A stretch of 64,000 nt of DNA from Myxococcales bacterium (lineage in GTDB: Bacteria; Myxococcota; UBA727; JABDBI01): positions 186,001 through 250,000 of the forward strand of contig CP060221.1 in the NCBI GenBank assembly GCA_023898405.1, given 5' to 3'. Made by a program: the position numbers and the translations under genes. Shown here one piece after another: positions 26,595 through 36,289 of the stretch (the first letter of the stretch is position 1; each line of letters opens with the position of its first letter). The notes under the pieces are model-generated. The model saw only the letters and a program-made list of their open reading frames with translations. It was not told the DNA's origin and did not search any database.

Positions 26595-27503
26595 TTAGCT
26601 TTTATTTTTTTTCTTCGCATGAGGGTGGGCATTATCGTATTGGCGCATAAGAGAGGACAGATCTACATCGGTATAGCGTTCTGTAGTCGCGATTGTAGCA
26701 TGACCTAGAAGTTCTTGAATCGCTCGTAAGTCTGCTCCGCTCTCAAGCAAGTGTGTTGCGTATGAGTGACGCAAGCGATGAGGGGAAAGATTTTTATTAA
26801 TATTCAGCTCACGCCCTAGACGCCCTAACACTGTTCGAACAACTCGAACGTGCAGACGCTCGCCGCGTTTTCCTACGAACAGAGCTTTTTCATCCATATC
26901 TTTGAGCATTTCTACACGATAGCGCATAATCCACAGTTTTAGCCTTTCAATACAAATTTGATGGATAGGAACAATCCGTTCTTTTTTACCCTTCCCCATA
27001 ATTCTTACAAGACGATTTTCAAAATCTATGTGATCCATATCGATTGCCACCAGCTCAGAAACTCTAATGCCGCTTGCATAAAGCAACTCACAGATCACCT
27101 GATTGCGCACAAAAATGGCTTCATCGCCATGTTCAAGATCGCATAATGAAAATGCTTCATCGACACTCACTGGTTTGGGCAAGGGTTTGAAAACTTTAGG
27201 GTTTTCAATCAGATCCGCCGGAGAACTTTTAATACGCCCTACACGCACTTGGAATTTTAGAAATGTTCTTAACGCACTCAAACGACGGGCAATACTTACG
27301 TTTTTGTATCTATGATAACAAAAGGATAAATATTCACGTAGGTGATAGTGGTTAATCTGGGACAGCACATCCTCAATGGCTATCTTGGTGCGTGCCCAGT
27401 CAAAAAAATGCGAAAGGTCAGCTTGATATGCCGCCACCGTATTTTCGGAAAGACGGCGTTCATAGCGCAAATGTTCAAGAAAATGGGAAAGTTCAGTGTT
27501 CAT
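26595..27503 (-). CDS. xerC: Tyrosine recombinase, XerC/XerD type
   Basis: A 302-residue tyrosine recombinase of Xer length. The SAM-like core-binding domain has YERRLSENTVAAYQADL. Catalytic residues are R147 (GIRVSEL), K171 (GKGKKER), H242 and R245 (PHRLRHSYATHL), H268 (LLGHA) and nucleophile Y277 (TERYTDV). It would resolve chromosome dimers at dif; XerC versus XerD cannot be decided here. The start at 27503 overlaps the MFS stop by one base (TGATG) and gives the usual Xer N-terminus; an in-frame ATG at 27533 would overlap the MFS gene by 31 bases. Confidence 0.88.
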   Translation of the reverse strand: MNTELSHFLEHLRYERRLSENTVAAYQADLSHFFDWARTKIAIEDVLSQINHYHLREYLSFCYHRYKNVSIARRLSALRTFLKFQVRVGRIKSSPADLIENPKVFKPLPKPVSVDEAFSLCDLEHGDEAIFVRNQVICELLYASGIRVSELVAIDMDHIDFENRLVRIMGKGKKERIVPIHQICIERLKLWIMRYRVEMLKDMDEKALFVGKRGERLHVRVVRTVLGRLGRELNINKNLSPHRLRHSYATHLLESGADLRAIQELLGHATIATTERYTDVDLSSLMRQYDNAHPHAKKKNKS

Positions 27504-28714
27504 CAAATATTTTTTTGCTGAGCGCCTCGACATAGGACGCTAGGCTTCCTCATAGTGCACACGCCATGCATCATAAATGCTAATACTAAGAAATACAAAG
27601 CCATTGGCCAAATACTGCCGTTATGAAAGACTCCCATCAACTCAGTCATAGCGCCGATCATAAGATAATACATCAAACCAAAGAAAGCCCCAGCGCTTCC
27701 TAATACTGTTTGATAAGCCTGCAGAGCCAAGCTTATGCAGTTTGGAATCATTATTCCTACACCAGTAAACACAATCATCATGGGCACAACAAGCGAAATT
27801 ACTCCAAGCAAACCATGTTCTGCACTGATCAAGTTTCCTACAGCTACCAACAAGAATACTCCTCCAAGTAAAGTAAGCGCTCCTATTTTTATCACCGATT
27901 CGCTATCGAGGTGCTTATTCAATCGGTGAGATAAAATAGAAGCAAATAAAATTGGCAATGCTACAGTCAGACCAAACATTCCGTATTGGCTCGAACTAAA
28001 TCCTAAAATTTCAGTAAATAAAAAAGGTGCCTCACCATAATAGCTAAAAATTATTCCGTTACATGCAGCTATTAAAAAAGAGAATGCCCAAATGGATTTA
28101 TCTGCAACCATTTTTTTGCTCAACTCGAACATATTTACAAAAACAGCGTTCCCTTGCTTGGTTTCAGGCAAAGAATTAAAGGTAGAGCAAAAAAGCCAAA
28201 TACCCATAATAAGAAGTGCCAAAAAATTGGTTTGAAACCCCCATATTTCAGCAATATAGCCACCAATAAATGGACCCAGGGCAGGACTAAAAGCAATGGC
28301 ACCACTAATAATAGAAAACACCTGACTTCGTCTTTGTCCAGAGTAAATATCGCGCATAATGGTCTGAGTAACAACAGAACCTGCACTAGCCCCCAGCGCC
28401 TGAATAAAGCGAGCAAACACTAATACACTGATAGTGCTCGAAAAGTAGCAAAAAATGCATCCTATGATGTAAATAGCTATCCCCCAAAGCATTGCTGGTC
28501 TGCGTCCAAATTTGTCAGCCAAACGCCCCCACAGCAACACGCCTAAAGCAAAACCAACGAAGTAAATACTGAGCGTCAGGTTGACTAAAGCATTGCCAAT
28601 ACCAAAATAGTGAGCAAGATCTGGCAGAGAAGGGGTATAAATGGTCTCACTGATTTGAGGAAAACCAACAAGAGCAATCAATAATAATATGGATGGTTCA
28701 ATAATCTTTTTCAT
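27503..28714 (-). CDS. MFS drug-efflux transporter, Bcr/CflA type
   Basis: A 403-residue, about 12-helix major facilitator. The inter-helix 2-3 motif WGRLADKFGRRPAML is intact, and the N-terminus with YTPSLPDLAHYF matches the Bcr/CflA (DHA1) multidrug group. The helix 4 region (FARFIQALGASAGSVVTQTIMRD, in two parts) is also typical. It would export drugs or metabolites by proton antiport. The xerC-type gene is coupled downstream. A LysR regulator is transcribed divergently 86 bases away, the usual arrangement for local control. Confidence 0.88.
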   Translation of the reverse strand: MKKIIEPSILLLIALVGFPQISETIYTPSLPDLAHYFGIGNALVNLTLSIYFVGFALGVLLWGRLADKFGRRPAMLWGIAIYIIGCIFCYFSSTISVLVFARFIQALGASAGSVVTQTIMRDIYSGQRRSQVFSIISGAIAFSPALGPFIGGYIAEIWGFQTNFLALLIMGIWLFCSTFNSLPETKQGNAVFVNMFELSKKMVADKSIWAFSFLIAACNGIIFSYYGEAPFLFTEILGFSSSQYGMFGLTVALPILFASILSHRLNKHLDSESVIKIGALTLLGGVFLLVAVGNLISAEHGLLGVISLVVPMMIVFTGVGIMIPNCISLALQAYQTVLGSAGAFFGLMYYLMIGAMTELMGVFHNGSIWPMALYFLVLAFMMHGVCTMRKPSVLCRGAQQKNI

Positions 28715-28771
28715 GATGCGAAGTATGATTATGATAAATAAATTTACAATATTATAATTTAATAATACATA

Positions 28772-28786
28772 TTAACTAAAAGTTAA
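28772..28786. promoter_or_regulatory. Inverted repeat between MFS and LysR genes
   Basis: TTAACT-AAA-AGTTAA in an 86-bp divergent region, 14 bases before the lysR-type ATG; a plausible LysR-type operator, fitting autoregulation and control of the exporter. Confidence 0.45.
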
Positions 28787-28800
28787 CAATAGGTTCTATT

Positions 28801-29682
28801 ATGAGCAAATTTGAACAGATAAATACCTTTGTAAAGGTGGCCGATAATCTAAATTTTGCCCAAGCAGCCCGAACATTAAAAATTTCAACTGCGGCAGTGA
28901 GCAAACAAATAAGCCAACTTGAAGACGAATTAAAAACTCCGCTCTTTTATCGCTCAACTCGTCGCGTTGAGCTGTCTGAACTTGGGAAAATTTACTTGCA
29001 GCAGTGCAAGCGGATTTTGCATGAGATAGCAGATGCAGATGCCCTAATTTCCCAAGCCAAACGTGAGCCCTCTGGCCATCTGAGAATTACTTCAGGACGC
29101 CATTTTGCCAATCATTTTATTGTGCCCTATTTAGCTGAGTTCATGACTCACTACCCTCAGGTACAAATTCACCTAGAACTTGCCGAACGTACTCCTGATC
29201 TTGAAAAAGAAAATATCGATATTCTAATAGGAATGTCTATTCCTGGTCCACATGACGCCATACAAAGAGTAATAGGAAAAACACGCTATCTCTTATGTGC
29301 TTCACCTGATTATTTAAAAAAATTTGGCATTCCTGAGCGCCCAAAAGATCTTACAGTTCATCATTACATCGCACATAGCATGCGTTTGCCTATCGACGAA
29401 ATTTATTTAAGAAATCAAATCATACAGCTAAAACCTGTAGTTAGCGTTAATGATACAGAAGCAATGCTTGAGTGTGCAATTCAAGGCATGGGGATCGTGA
29501 AATTACACGAATATGTTGTCCAGCAAGCGATTCGAGAAAAAAAACTTATAGAAGTCCTAAAAAAATATAGAGGAGATGAGCTCTCACTTTATCTTTGCTA
29601 TCAACCTCGACGCTATGTAGAGCCAAAAATTCGTGCTTTTATCGATTTTACTTTAAAAAAAATAGGGCAATCAAAGAGCTAA
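28801..29682 (+). CDS. LysR-family transcriptional regulator
   Basis: A 293-residue LTTR. The N-terminal winged helix-turn-helix (about residues 5-60) has FAQAARTLKISTAAVSKQIS and LEDELKTPLFYRSTRRVELS; the effector domain follows and has the usual length. Residues near the start place it with the CrgA/DmlR-like group. It probably regulates the divergent MFS exporter. The 3' end overlaps the convergent trmFO gene by 12 bases. Confidence 0.92.
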   Translation: MSKFEQINTFVKVADNLNFAQAARTLKISTAAVSKQISQLEDELKTPLFYRSTRRVELSELGKIYLQQCKRILHEIADADALISQAKREPSGHLRITSGRHFANHFIVPYLAEFMTHYPQVQIHLELAERTPDLEKENIDILIGMSIPGPHDAIQRVIGKTRYLLCASPDYLKKFGIPERPKDLTVHHYIAHSMRLPIDEIYLRNQIIQLKPVVSVNDTEAMLECAIQGMGIVKLHEYVVQQAIREKKLIEVLKKYRGDELSLYLCYQPRRYVEPKIRAFIDFTLKKIGQSKS

Positions 29683-31035
29683 ACTCATTTCTTCACAGCT
29701 CATAAGCTTGCTTTTAAATTCTTTAATGGCCTTTATTCCTCTTTCATACATTTGCTCGCGCCTATATGCACGGCCTAAAGATTTCCTGCAATCAACAGGT
29801 GGCACCATCGCCCAAGTAATATTGGATGGAACATAGAGATCTTTGGCTCGTGCTCGGTGATTTCCCAGAACATGTCCATAGAGGCCACCCAAGGCTGACT
29901 CTACAGGAAACAAACATGACTGATTTTTGATGAGCCCCCTCACTATGTATGCCACTACTAAGCCCATAGCCATTGATTCAACATAGCCCTCAACTCCAGT
30001 TATCTGACCAGCCAAAAATATATTTGTCGCTTGCCCTTGAGCATTCTTAATCCGTAAATTTGCATCTAAAACTTCAGGGCCATTTACATAAGTATTGCGA
30101 TGAATCGCACCGAAGCGCATAAACTTTAGATTATGTAATGCTGGAATCAAAGAAAATATCGCCTTTTGCTCGGGAATAGTCATGCGAGTCTGACAACCTA
30201 CTAAGTTATAACTTGTGCCATATTTATCTTCTTTGCGCAGCTGCAACACGGCATAGGGGCGTTCTTTTAGATGAGGGTCATAGAGACCCACTGGTTTAAA
30301 TGGACCAAAACGCAAAGTTTCCACTCCCCTTTCAGCCATAACTTCAATTGGAAGACACCCTTCAAAATAATGCGCATTCTCGAATTCATGCATTTGTGCT
30401 CGAGAAGAATTTTGAAGACGCTCAATAAATTGTTCATATACGACCTTATCCATAGGGCAGTTAATATAATCGCCTTCACCCTCTTCGTGCCATCTAGATT
30501 GCTTAAAAGCTTTGTTCATATCGATACTTTCAGCATCGATTATTGGAGCTATGGCATCATAAAATTCCAAACGTTTTTGCCCAATCACTTCGATCAGGTC
30601 TTTAGCCAGATCATCGCTCGTCAAAGGACCAGTTGCCATGATGGTGGGAATAGAATCCATAGGCAAACTAGACACCTCCTCACGACATAGCTGAATATTA
30701 GGAGTTTTTTCAATGGCTTCTTCCACCAGGCGAGAAAAAATTTCTCTATCGACAGCCAATGCATCTCCAGCAGGCACTTGGGCTTCCAACGCAAAACGCA
30801 TGAGAAAACCATTTAATAAAAGCATTTCATCTTTTAATAAAGCCACAGCATTAGAAGTTTTGGTTGAACGAAAAGAGTTAGAGCATACAAGTTCTGCTAC
30901 ACCATCAAGTTTTTGAGCAGGAGTTTTTTTATAGGGCTTCATTTCAAAAAGTTTTACTTTCAAACCAAACGAAGCAAGTTGTAAAGCCGCCTCACAACCT
31001 GCAAGACCAGCTCCTATCACACGAACATCAAACAA
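29671..31035 (-). CDS. trmFO: tRNA uracil-5 methyltransferase, folate/FAD-dependent
   Basis: A 454-residue TrmFO, which makes m5U54 in tRNA using methylenetetrahydrofolate and FADH2. The N-terminal FAD loop is VIGAGLAGCEAA, followed by VCSNSFRS; later segments include GQITGVEGYVESMAMG and NITWAMVPP. The start is TTG, supported by AGAGG 6 nt upstream; the FAD motif begins within ten residues, as in homologues. TrmFO occurs in Firmicutes, alphaproteobacteria and deltaproteobacteria, whereas gammaproteobacteria use TrmA, a useful lineage hint. It overlaps the LysR gene tail-to-tail. Confidence 0.95.
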   Translation of the reverse strand: MFDVRVIGAGLAGCEAALQLASFGLKVKLFEMKPYKKTPAQKLDGVAELVCSNSFRSTKTSNAVALLKDEMLLLNGFLMRFALEAQVPAGDALAVDREIFSRLVEEAIEKTPNIQLCREEVSSLPMDSIPTIMATGPLTSDDLAKDLIEVIGQKRLEFYDAIAPIIDAESIDMNKAFKQSRWHEEGEGDYINCPMDKVVYEQFIERLQNSSRAQMHEFENAHYFEGCLPIEVMAERGVETLRFGPFKPVGLYDPHLKERPYAVLQLRKEDKYGTSYNLVGCQTRMTIPEQKAIFSLIPALHNLKFMRFGAIHRNTYVNGPEVLDANLRIKNAQGQATNIFLAGQITGVEGYVESMAMGLVVAYIVRGLIKNQSCLFPVESALGGLYGHVLGNHRARAKDLYVPSNITWAMVPPVDCRKSLGRAYRREQMYERGIKAIKEFKSKLMSCEEMSLAL

Positions 31036-31063
31036 GTTACACCTCTGATTTCATAAAATTTTT

Positions 31064-32140
31064 TTACAGACAAAACCCTGTTTTAATTTTTTTCTCGGTC
31101 TGGGAGAAATTCTCTTTAAATTCCTTATCCATGTGTGATGTACGAGAAATTTTTCGTCCTTTAATTTTCACTAAAGGATCCACACCGCGAAATTTTGAAA
31201 AATATTTTTTATCACATTGCTGCGGAAAAACTTTCTTTGTCCATTGAGTGTGAGATATTTGCATAACTAACGCTTGGATATGGGGATTCGACGAACAGCG
31301 AAAAATTCGCCAAATTTCTTGATCATTTTTTTCATACAAAATATCTTCCAAAGTAATTAAATTATTTTCTATCGACTTTTGAAACAACTCTTTGCTCAAA
31401 AAATTTACCGCCAAAGAAATAGACCCACCCCAGCGATTAAGCGTCTCATGCAGGGAAATATCACCAATTTTTTTGGCCATATTTAAATCTTTCAAATACC
31501 AGGTGTTATTTTTATATCGCAAGTTTTTGACCGTTTCCCTTACGTCTGCGACACTCATAAATCCCTCTTTAATACCTGCGCTCAGTATATAATCGATGCG
31601 ATCGGCACAAAGATCAGGATGACTTTGTTTTAAAGCGGGAAAATATTGCTGCAAAATATTCATATCGTGAGCAGAGTAGCCATACTTATTTAGGATCCGA
31701 GCAATCCCCCTTTGCTGCAAAAATTGTTCATGAATTCGATCTTGATAAGCTCCACTCACTTGGTCGCCCAAAAATAGCACGTCGGTAGAATGAGAAAAAG
31801 CCGTATGAGATACATCATGCAAAAGACCAGCAATCTGCTCAAGGCGAGAGCACCCCACTTGTTTTAATAAGTAGTAGACTCCCAATGAATGAGTATAACG
31901 GGTATACGATCGTTGACTTTTGACAGCGTATTCAAAAGTGCCATATTGATTAATATGTTTCAGGCGCTGCATTGGCTCTGAATAAATGAGCTCAAGGGCC
32001 AATGGATCTTCAACCGTTAAGGTGCCATAGATAGTTTCAAAACTACTCGATAGTGGATGGGCACGATTAGTCTCTGTGCTATTTTTCATAATCGAACAGG
32101 AAGAAACGCACAAAAAGCTCACTAATAAAAAATTATACAA
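31064..32140 (-). CDS. HD-domain phosphohydrolase lipoprotein (COG1078/SAMHD1-like)
   Basis: A 358-residue protein. The N-terminal hydrophobic stretch ends in the lipobox VSSC (C15). The rest is an HD hydrolase of the COG1078/SAMHD1-like group: YGTLTVEDPLALELI, MQRLKHINQYG, TRYTHSLGVYYL, the metal pair in GLLHDVSHTAFSH, and CADRIDYIL. Known members are cytoplasmic dNTP triphosphohydrolases or related phosphohydrolases, so a lipidated, exported form is unexpected. The start is TTG with a perfect AAGGAG 6 nt upstream. It lies 28 bases upstream of trmFO on the same strand. Confidence 0.8.
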   Translation of the reverse strand: MYNFLLVSFLCVSSCSIMKNSTETNRAHPLSSSFETIYGTLTVEDPLALELIYSEPMQRLKHINQYGTFEYAVKSQRSYTRYTHSLGVYYLLKQVGCSRLEQIAGLLHDVSHTAFSHSTDVLFLGDQVSGAYQDRIHEQFLQQRGIARILNKYGYSAHDMNILQQYFPALKQSHPDLCADRIDYILSAGIKEGFMSVADVRETVKNLRYKNNTWYLKDLNMAKKIGDISLHETLNRWGGSISLAVNFLSKELFQKSIENNLITLEDILYEKNDQEIWRIFRCSSNPHIQALVMQISHTQWTKKVFPQQCDKKYFSKFRGVDPLVKIKGRKISRTSHMDKEFKENFSQTEKKIKTGFCL

Positions 32141-32263
32141 GCAGTGCTCCTTAAAAATTCTTTCTCCTAATACTGCTATCAGTTAAGAATTTGGACGCAA
32201 GCTGGAAGCGAATATAAAGCGCCCTTGAAAACTATTTACCGACCAAGGATTTGCTAACTATCT

Positions 32264-33475
32264 TTAGAGCAGTCTCTCGACTGAAAGCTTTGCAATTTGT
32301 TGTCTCTTGAGTTGCGGAAAACAACCATAGATTGCAGCTCGCCATAGCCATTCAAAAGGGCCCATTTTGAAATGCTTGAGCCACAACGAGCTTAGTATCA
32401 TTGAGAAAATTATTAAAGAAAGCAGGATAGGTAACTCATAAAATGGTCCAAAGCTGCCATAAAGCCCTAAACCATAGCTGTAAAAAACGAGACTGAGCAC
32501 TATATTATGAAGCAAATAGTTAGTCAAAGACATTCTTCCTATCACAGAAAATGGACGACACAGCCTAAGCCACCAAGAATGGTGACATAAAAAAATTATA
32601 CTGCTTGAATAAAAAATTCCCCGTAAAAATCCTTTAATCGCAAAAAGTGCCTCCCCCACCAAAGGCAAACTGTCAGAGATAATAGCAACCACAAAGGTAA
32701 GCGCAAAGCTAATCAGAGCTGTTCTTTTGGCTACAACATAATCTGTGCTTAATTTTTTAAGCCATCCACTCACAAATACCCAATATCCAAAATAAAAACA
32801 CAAGAGCAATTGGCTATAAAACATAAGAAAATCAACGATCTGAAACAAATTTATTCCGTACAAATACCCAGGAATATAAGAACCCAAAAAATCATTGATG
32901 CGTTGTTTGCTCACCGCTATAAAGTCTCCCTGACTATAGGTAAGAAGCGCTTTTGCTGTGGCGGGAAACGGTGGGTGATCATTGAGGTAGTAAAAGCTGA
33001 TGGATAAAAAAATTGTTAGGGAAGCGATGGTAAGAAGATACAAAAGAATTTCATGAGCATTTTTGGAATAGAGCCAAACCAAACTAAAGCCTAAAAGTGC
33101 ATATGCTACCAAAATATCGCCCCACCACACCAAGGTTGCGTGAAGTATACCTAGAAGTAACAAGGAGAGTAATCGTCTTTTCAAAAGATTTTGAGCCAAA
33201 AATGCTGGCTTATTTTTCATAAATATTGCTGTTGAAAGTCCAAAAAGACACGCAAATATAGGATAAAAATTATCATTGGCAAAACAATACAGCAGCTTCG
33301 AATACCACACATCAGCCAAAGTATTTTGAAAGGCAAAAGTATGACTATCTTTATAGGCCGGACCATTAAGCGCAGGACCATTTACCAGTAAAACACCTAT
33401 AATTGCTATTCCTCGCACCACATCTAAGCTCAAAATTCTTGTCTGAGAGCTCTCTTGGTGCTGCTGGCCAAGCAT
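32264..33475 (-). CDS. DUF418/YeiB-type multipass membrane protein
   Basis: A 403-residue membrane protein with about ten hydrophobic segments. The N-terminal RILSLDVVRGIAIIGVLLVN is the hallmark of the DUF418 (YeiB) family, related to acyltransferase-like membrane proteins; its substrate is unknown. The C-terminal part has FSVIGRMSLTNYL and GPFEWLWRAAIYG, also typical. AAGAGG precedes the ATG. Confidence 0.88.
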   Translation of the reverse strand: MLGQQHQESSQTRILSLDVVRGIAIIGVLLVNGPALNGPAYKDSHTFAFQNTLADVWYSKLLYCFANDNFYPIFACLFGLSTAIFMKNKPAFLAQNLLKRRLLSLLLLGILHATLVWWGDILVAYALLGFSLVWLYSKNAHEILLYLLTIASLTIFLSISFYYLNDHPPFPATAKALLTYSQGDFIAVSKQRINDFLGSYIPGYLYGINLFQIVDFLMFYSQLLLCFYFGYWVFVSGWLKKLSTDYVVAKRTALISFALTFVVAIISDSLPLVGEALFAIKGFLRGIFYSSSIIFLCHHSWWLRLCRPFSVIGRMSLTNYLLHNIVLSLVFYSYGLGLYGSFGPFYELPILLSLIIFSMILSSLWLKHFKMGPFEWLWRAAIYGCFPQLKRQQIAKLSVERLL

Positions 33476-33872
33476 CTTAAATCCTCTTAAATTGCTACGA
33501 GCATGGAGTTATAGAAGAATCAAATAGGCTTTGGCGCAAATTTCATTTTCTTATTCGGAAAACACACCATATTTTTTACAGCCAAAAATTGTTAGACTGT
33601 AAGTCAACACCAATAAAAAACAACTATTTTATATTGTTTATCGAATATAAAAGATATATTTCATTACAAAGTAGTGTATGAATTCACATCACTTGACATC
33701 ATTTAAGCCATTGCTATGGTCATATAGATATTTGGGCACCGGCGATATAACTTCAAAATTTTAATTGATTGAATACTTAGCTACTCCTAGATTTCTAGGG
33801 AGCCATAAATGGTCATTTCAAAAAAATTAAATTTTGCCTTTAGTTTGCTCTCATGTTTTGAGGATTTAATTT
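33476..33872. other. Intergenic region upstream of the NSS symporter
   Basis: About 400 AT-rich bases. It holds a likely promoter, TTGACA (33693-33698), 16-bp spacer, TATGGT (33715-33720), and an imperfect hairpin CTCCTAGA/TCTAGGGAG (33784-33802) about 70 bases before the start codon. The predicted 5' leader is about 145 nt long; no leader peptide or known riboswitch was recognised. Confidence 0.45.
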
Positions 33873-35357
33873 GTGAAGCAGAAAAAGATGACTTGGGTCA
33901 AAGAATCTGGTTTTATTTTTGCAATGATTGGCTCTGCGGTCGGTTTTGCAAATATTCTAGCTTTTAGTGCTAAATGCTATAAAAATGGTGGTGGTGCTTT
34001 TCTAATACCCTACGCCATAGCCATGATAGTAATCGGTATTCCCATGCTTTTTTTAGAAGGCGCCATTGGTAAAAATTTTGGCCTTCCTATTAGTGGAGCC
34101 TACGCCAAAGCTGTTTCTTCAAAGTGGAAATTTTTTGGTTGGCTTGCTGCCCTTTCGTGCCTTACCATTGGCTCTTTTTATTCAGTGTTAACAGGTTGGT
34201 CAGTTGCTTACACCTATTTCGCTGCAACCAATGTTATCCCAGAAAATAGTGCCCATTTTTTTCAACATGATTTCCTAAAAATTTCTGATTCGATTCTTGT
34301 CACCAATGGCGTGAGCTTACCAATATTCTTTTCAACAGTTATCGTCGCTTTTTTTACCTGGATCGTAAGTTCTAAAAATATCAGCGCAGGCATTGAAAAA
34401 GTTTGCGCATTCTTCATGCCTCTGCTGTTTATCCTAGTCACGTTATTTAGTCTGATAACTTTAATGCTTCCCGGTGCATGGGAAGGTTTTGGCTATTATA
34501 TAAAACCAGATTTCTCTAAACTCATGGATCTGAGCCTGTGGAGAGATGCTTTTGGCCAGGTATTTTTTAGTTTTTCCTTAGGCTTGGGGATTGTTGTAGG
34601 CTATGCGAGGCACACTAAAAAAGAAACCAATATGAGACGAGCCATGATTTCTGTTGCCATTGGAGATACGCTTATCTCTGTCATTTCTGGTTTTGCTATT
34701 TTTGGCTGCATTGGTTTTATGAGCAATAAAACGGGTGTGCCCTTTCATGAAATCGTTCAATCAAGCTCAACTTTTGAGATAGGATTTATTATTTTTCCTC
34801 AAATACTTCATACCTTTCCAGCATGGGTGAGCCCACTTGTTGGAACTGTTTTTTTCTTTTGTGTATTTATTGCTGGAATCACCGGAGTATTTTCCATTGT
34901 GGAATCTGTCGCTGGAAATTTTGAAGTAGAATTCAAACTTAATCGCAAAGCAGCTGTTCTTATTAGTGTCTTTATCATGTGGCTGCTTTCAACATTTTTT
35001 TGTATGGGAAACGGAGTAGCACTTTTGGGGGCCATTGAACCTATGGTAATGGGTTATTCATTGCTCATTGGTGCTATTGCTCAGATCATAGCATTCATGT
35101 TTATCGATAAAAATCTTGCTCATGATCCAACCTTTATTAACAGCAAACAACAAACCGGTTGGTTTTATTACATTGCAAAATATCTTGGCCTTGCGTTTCT
35201 TATCATTACTCTCTTTGGCGCTCTTTATAATGAAAGCCAGGAAAACTTCGATATCACCCATATAGTGCGTTGGGGCTGGTTCGCAGTTGTCAGTTTTATT
35301 GCACTTATCTTAAGCTCTATTTCAACAAAAAAAGGCCAGCACTACTCAGCGCATTAA
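33873..35357 (+). CDS. Sodium-dependent NSS-family symporter
   Basis: A 494-residue member of the neurotransmitter:sodium symporter (LeuT/SNF) family with 11-12 hydrophobic segments. The helix 1 signature is clear: SGFIFAMIGSAVGFANI, with NGGGAFLIPY following. Bacterial members import amino acids (Leu, Trp, Tyr) with sodium; the substrate here is unknown. The GTG start has GAGG about 10 nt upstream. It stands alone, with a predicted promoter at 33693. Confidence 0.9.
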   Translation: MKQKKMTWVKESGFIFAMIGSAVGFANILAFSAKCYKNGGGAFLIPYAIAMIVIGIPMLFLEGAIGKNFGLPISGAYAKAVSSKWKFFGWLAALSCLTIGSFYSVLTGWSVAYTYFAATNVIPENSAHFFQHDFLKISDSILVTNGVSLPIFFSTVIVAFFTWIVSSKNISAGIEKVCAFFMPLLFILVTLFSLITLMLPGAWEGFGYYIKPDFSKLMDLSLWRDAFGQVFFSFSLGLGIVVGYARHTKKETNMRRAMISVAIGDTLISVISGFAIFGCIGFMSNKTGVPFHEIVQSSSTFEIGFIIFPQILHTFPAWVSPLVGTVFFFCVFIAGITGVFSIVESVAGNFEVEFKLNRKAAVLISVFIMWLLSTFFCMGNGVALLGAIEPMVMGYSLLIGAIAQIIAFMFIDKNLAHDPTFINSKQQTGWFYYIAKYLGLAFLIITLFGALYNESQENFDITHIVRWGWFAVVSFIALILSSISTKKGQHYSAH

Positions 35358-35399
35358 TACCTATGGCTGAATCGAGTGCCGACTTTTTTAAAGATCGTT

Positions 35400-36086
35400 T
35401 TATCGACTTATAATGTTGGCAATATTAGGTGAAATGGCTGTCAGCACATCGCAAGATTCTAATGAACAATCACAAACTGGGCTTCCGCTTGCATTAAGGT
35501 CGCACAGACACGTAAAATCGCACCGTTCAAGGTGAGCCTCGAGCTTACCTTCGCATTTACACACACATTGGTTATCACAATCAAAGCGACAGCGTGACTG
35601 TCCTACTGAACTTGAGCTTGCTGGGGCACAGCCACCGTTACATTGATTTCCGGAACAATTACATTTGCAATTTTCTGTCACACCACCAATTTTTGTATTG
35701 ACAGCAGGCGTAATACAATCAGAAAGATCATACAAACAATTTTCACTGCATCGCACGGTTCCACTTATTCCCCCAAGTTCGCTGCAATTGGGGTTAGTCA
35801 CCGCTCCTTTATCGCAATCTTCATTAATTCCATTAATAATGCCGTCACCACAAACCCCAGGTGTTACCAATCTCGGCGTACCTCCCACAATAGTCGTAGC
35901 AGGAGAAGAAGACTTCGATGTCATCCCCAAACCTCCCGGAGGTGTTGCTAGTTCAGCAGCAGTAATCATATCAAGGTATTGATTTAATTTTTCTTGTTCG
36001 GCTGATTGTCTGCAAGAGACAAGCCCCAGCAGCATGATTGAAATTAAATTAGCAAAAAACAGATAAAATACTTTCTCACACCGCAT
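35400..36086 (-). CDS. Cys-rich lipoprotein with a Myxococcus-type repeat
   Basis: About 228 residues. The signal peptide ends in the lipobox GLVSC. After a Ser/Thr/Gly/Pro-rich linker comes CGDGIINGINEDCDKG, the start of the Myxococcus cysteine-rich repeat (DUF4215-like) found in surface proteins of Myxococcota and relatives. The C-terminal half has over 20 further cysteines in CxC and CxxC spacings (CKCNC, CVCKCEG), probably disulphide-bonded or metal-binding. Start codon choice among 36095, 36089 and 36086 is uncertain. It is divergent from the macro-domain lipoprotein. Confidence 0.75.
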   Translation of the reverse strand: MRCEKVFYLFFANLISIMLLGLVSCRQSAEQEKLNQYLDMITAAELATPPGGLGMTSKSSSPATTIVGGTPRLVTPGVCGDGIINGINEDCDKGAVTNPNCSELGGISGTVRCSENCLYDLSDCITPAVNTKIGGVTENCKCNCSGNQCNGGCAPASSSSVGQSRCRFDCDNQCVCKCEGKLEAHLERCDFTCLCDLNASGSPVCDCSLESCDVLTAISPNIANIISR

Positions 36087-36289
36087 CATTATCACCAGAC
36101 AAAACTAAAGCCATGTTCAATATATTAATTAAACAAGATTTCAGTCAAATTTAGTAACAAATGACCACAATGAAAAAACAATAAAACCTCAAAAGATTCC
36201 ACAGACAAAAATAATAAAAACAAATATTTTATTAACACCAAATAAATGATATCGATCTTAAAATAAAACTAAATTTAGGAACATAAAAA

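Noticed and set aside
33805..33872. Short ORF starting ATGGTCATTTC upstream of the NSS symporter as a second leader peptide
   Set aside because: No ribosome site, no run of one amino acid, and no alternative hairpins with a U-run; the frame runs into the symporter gene.
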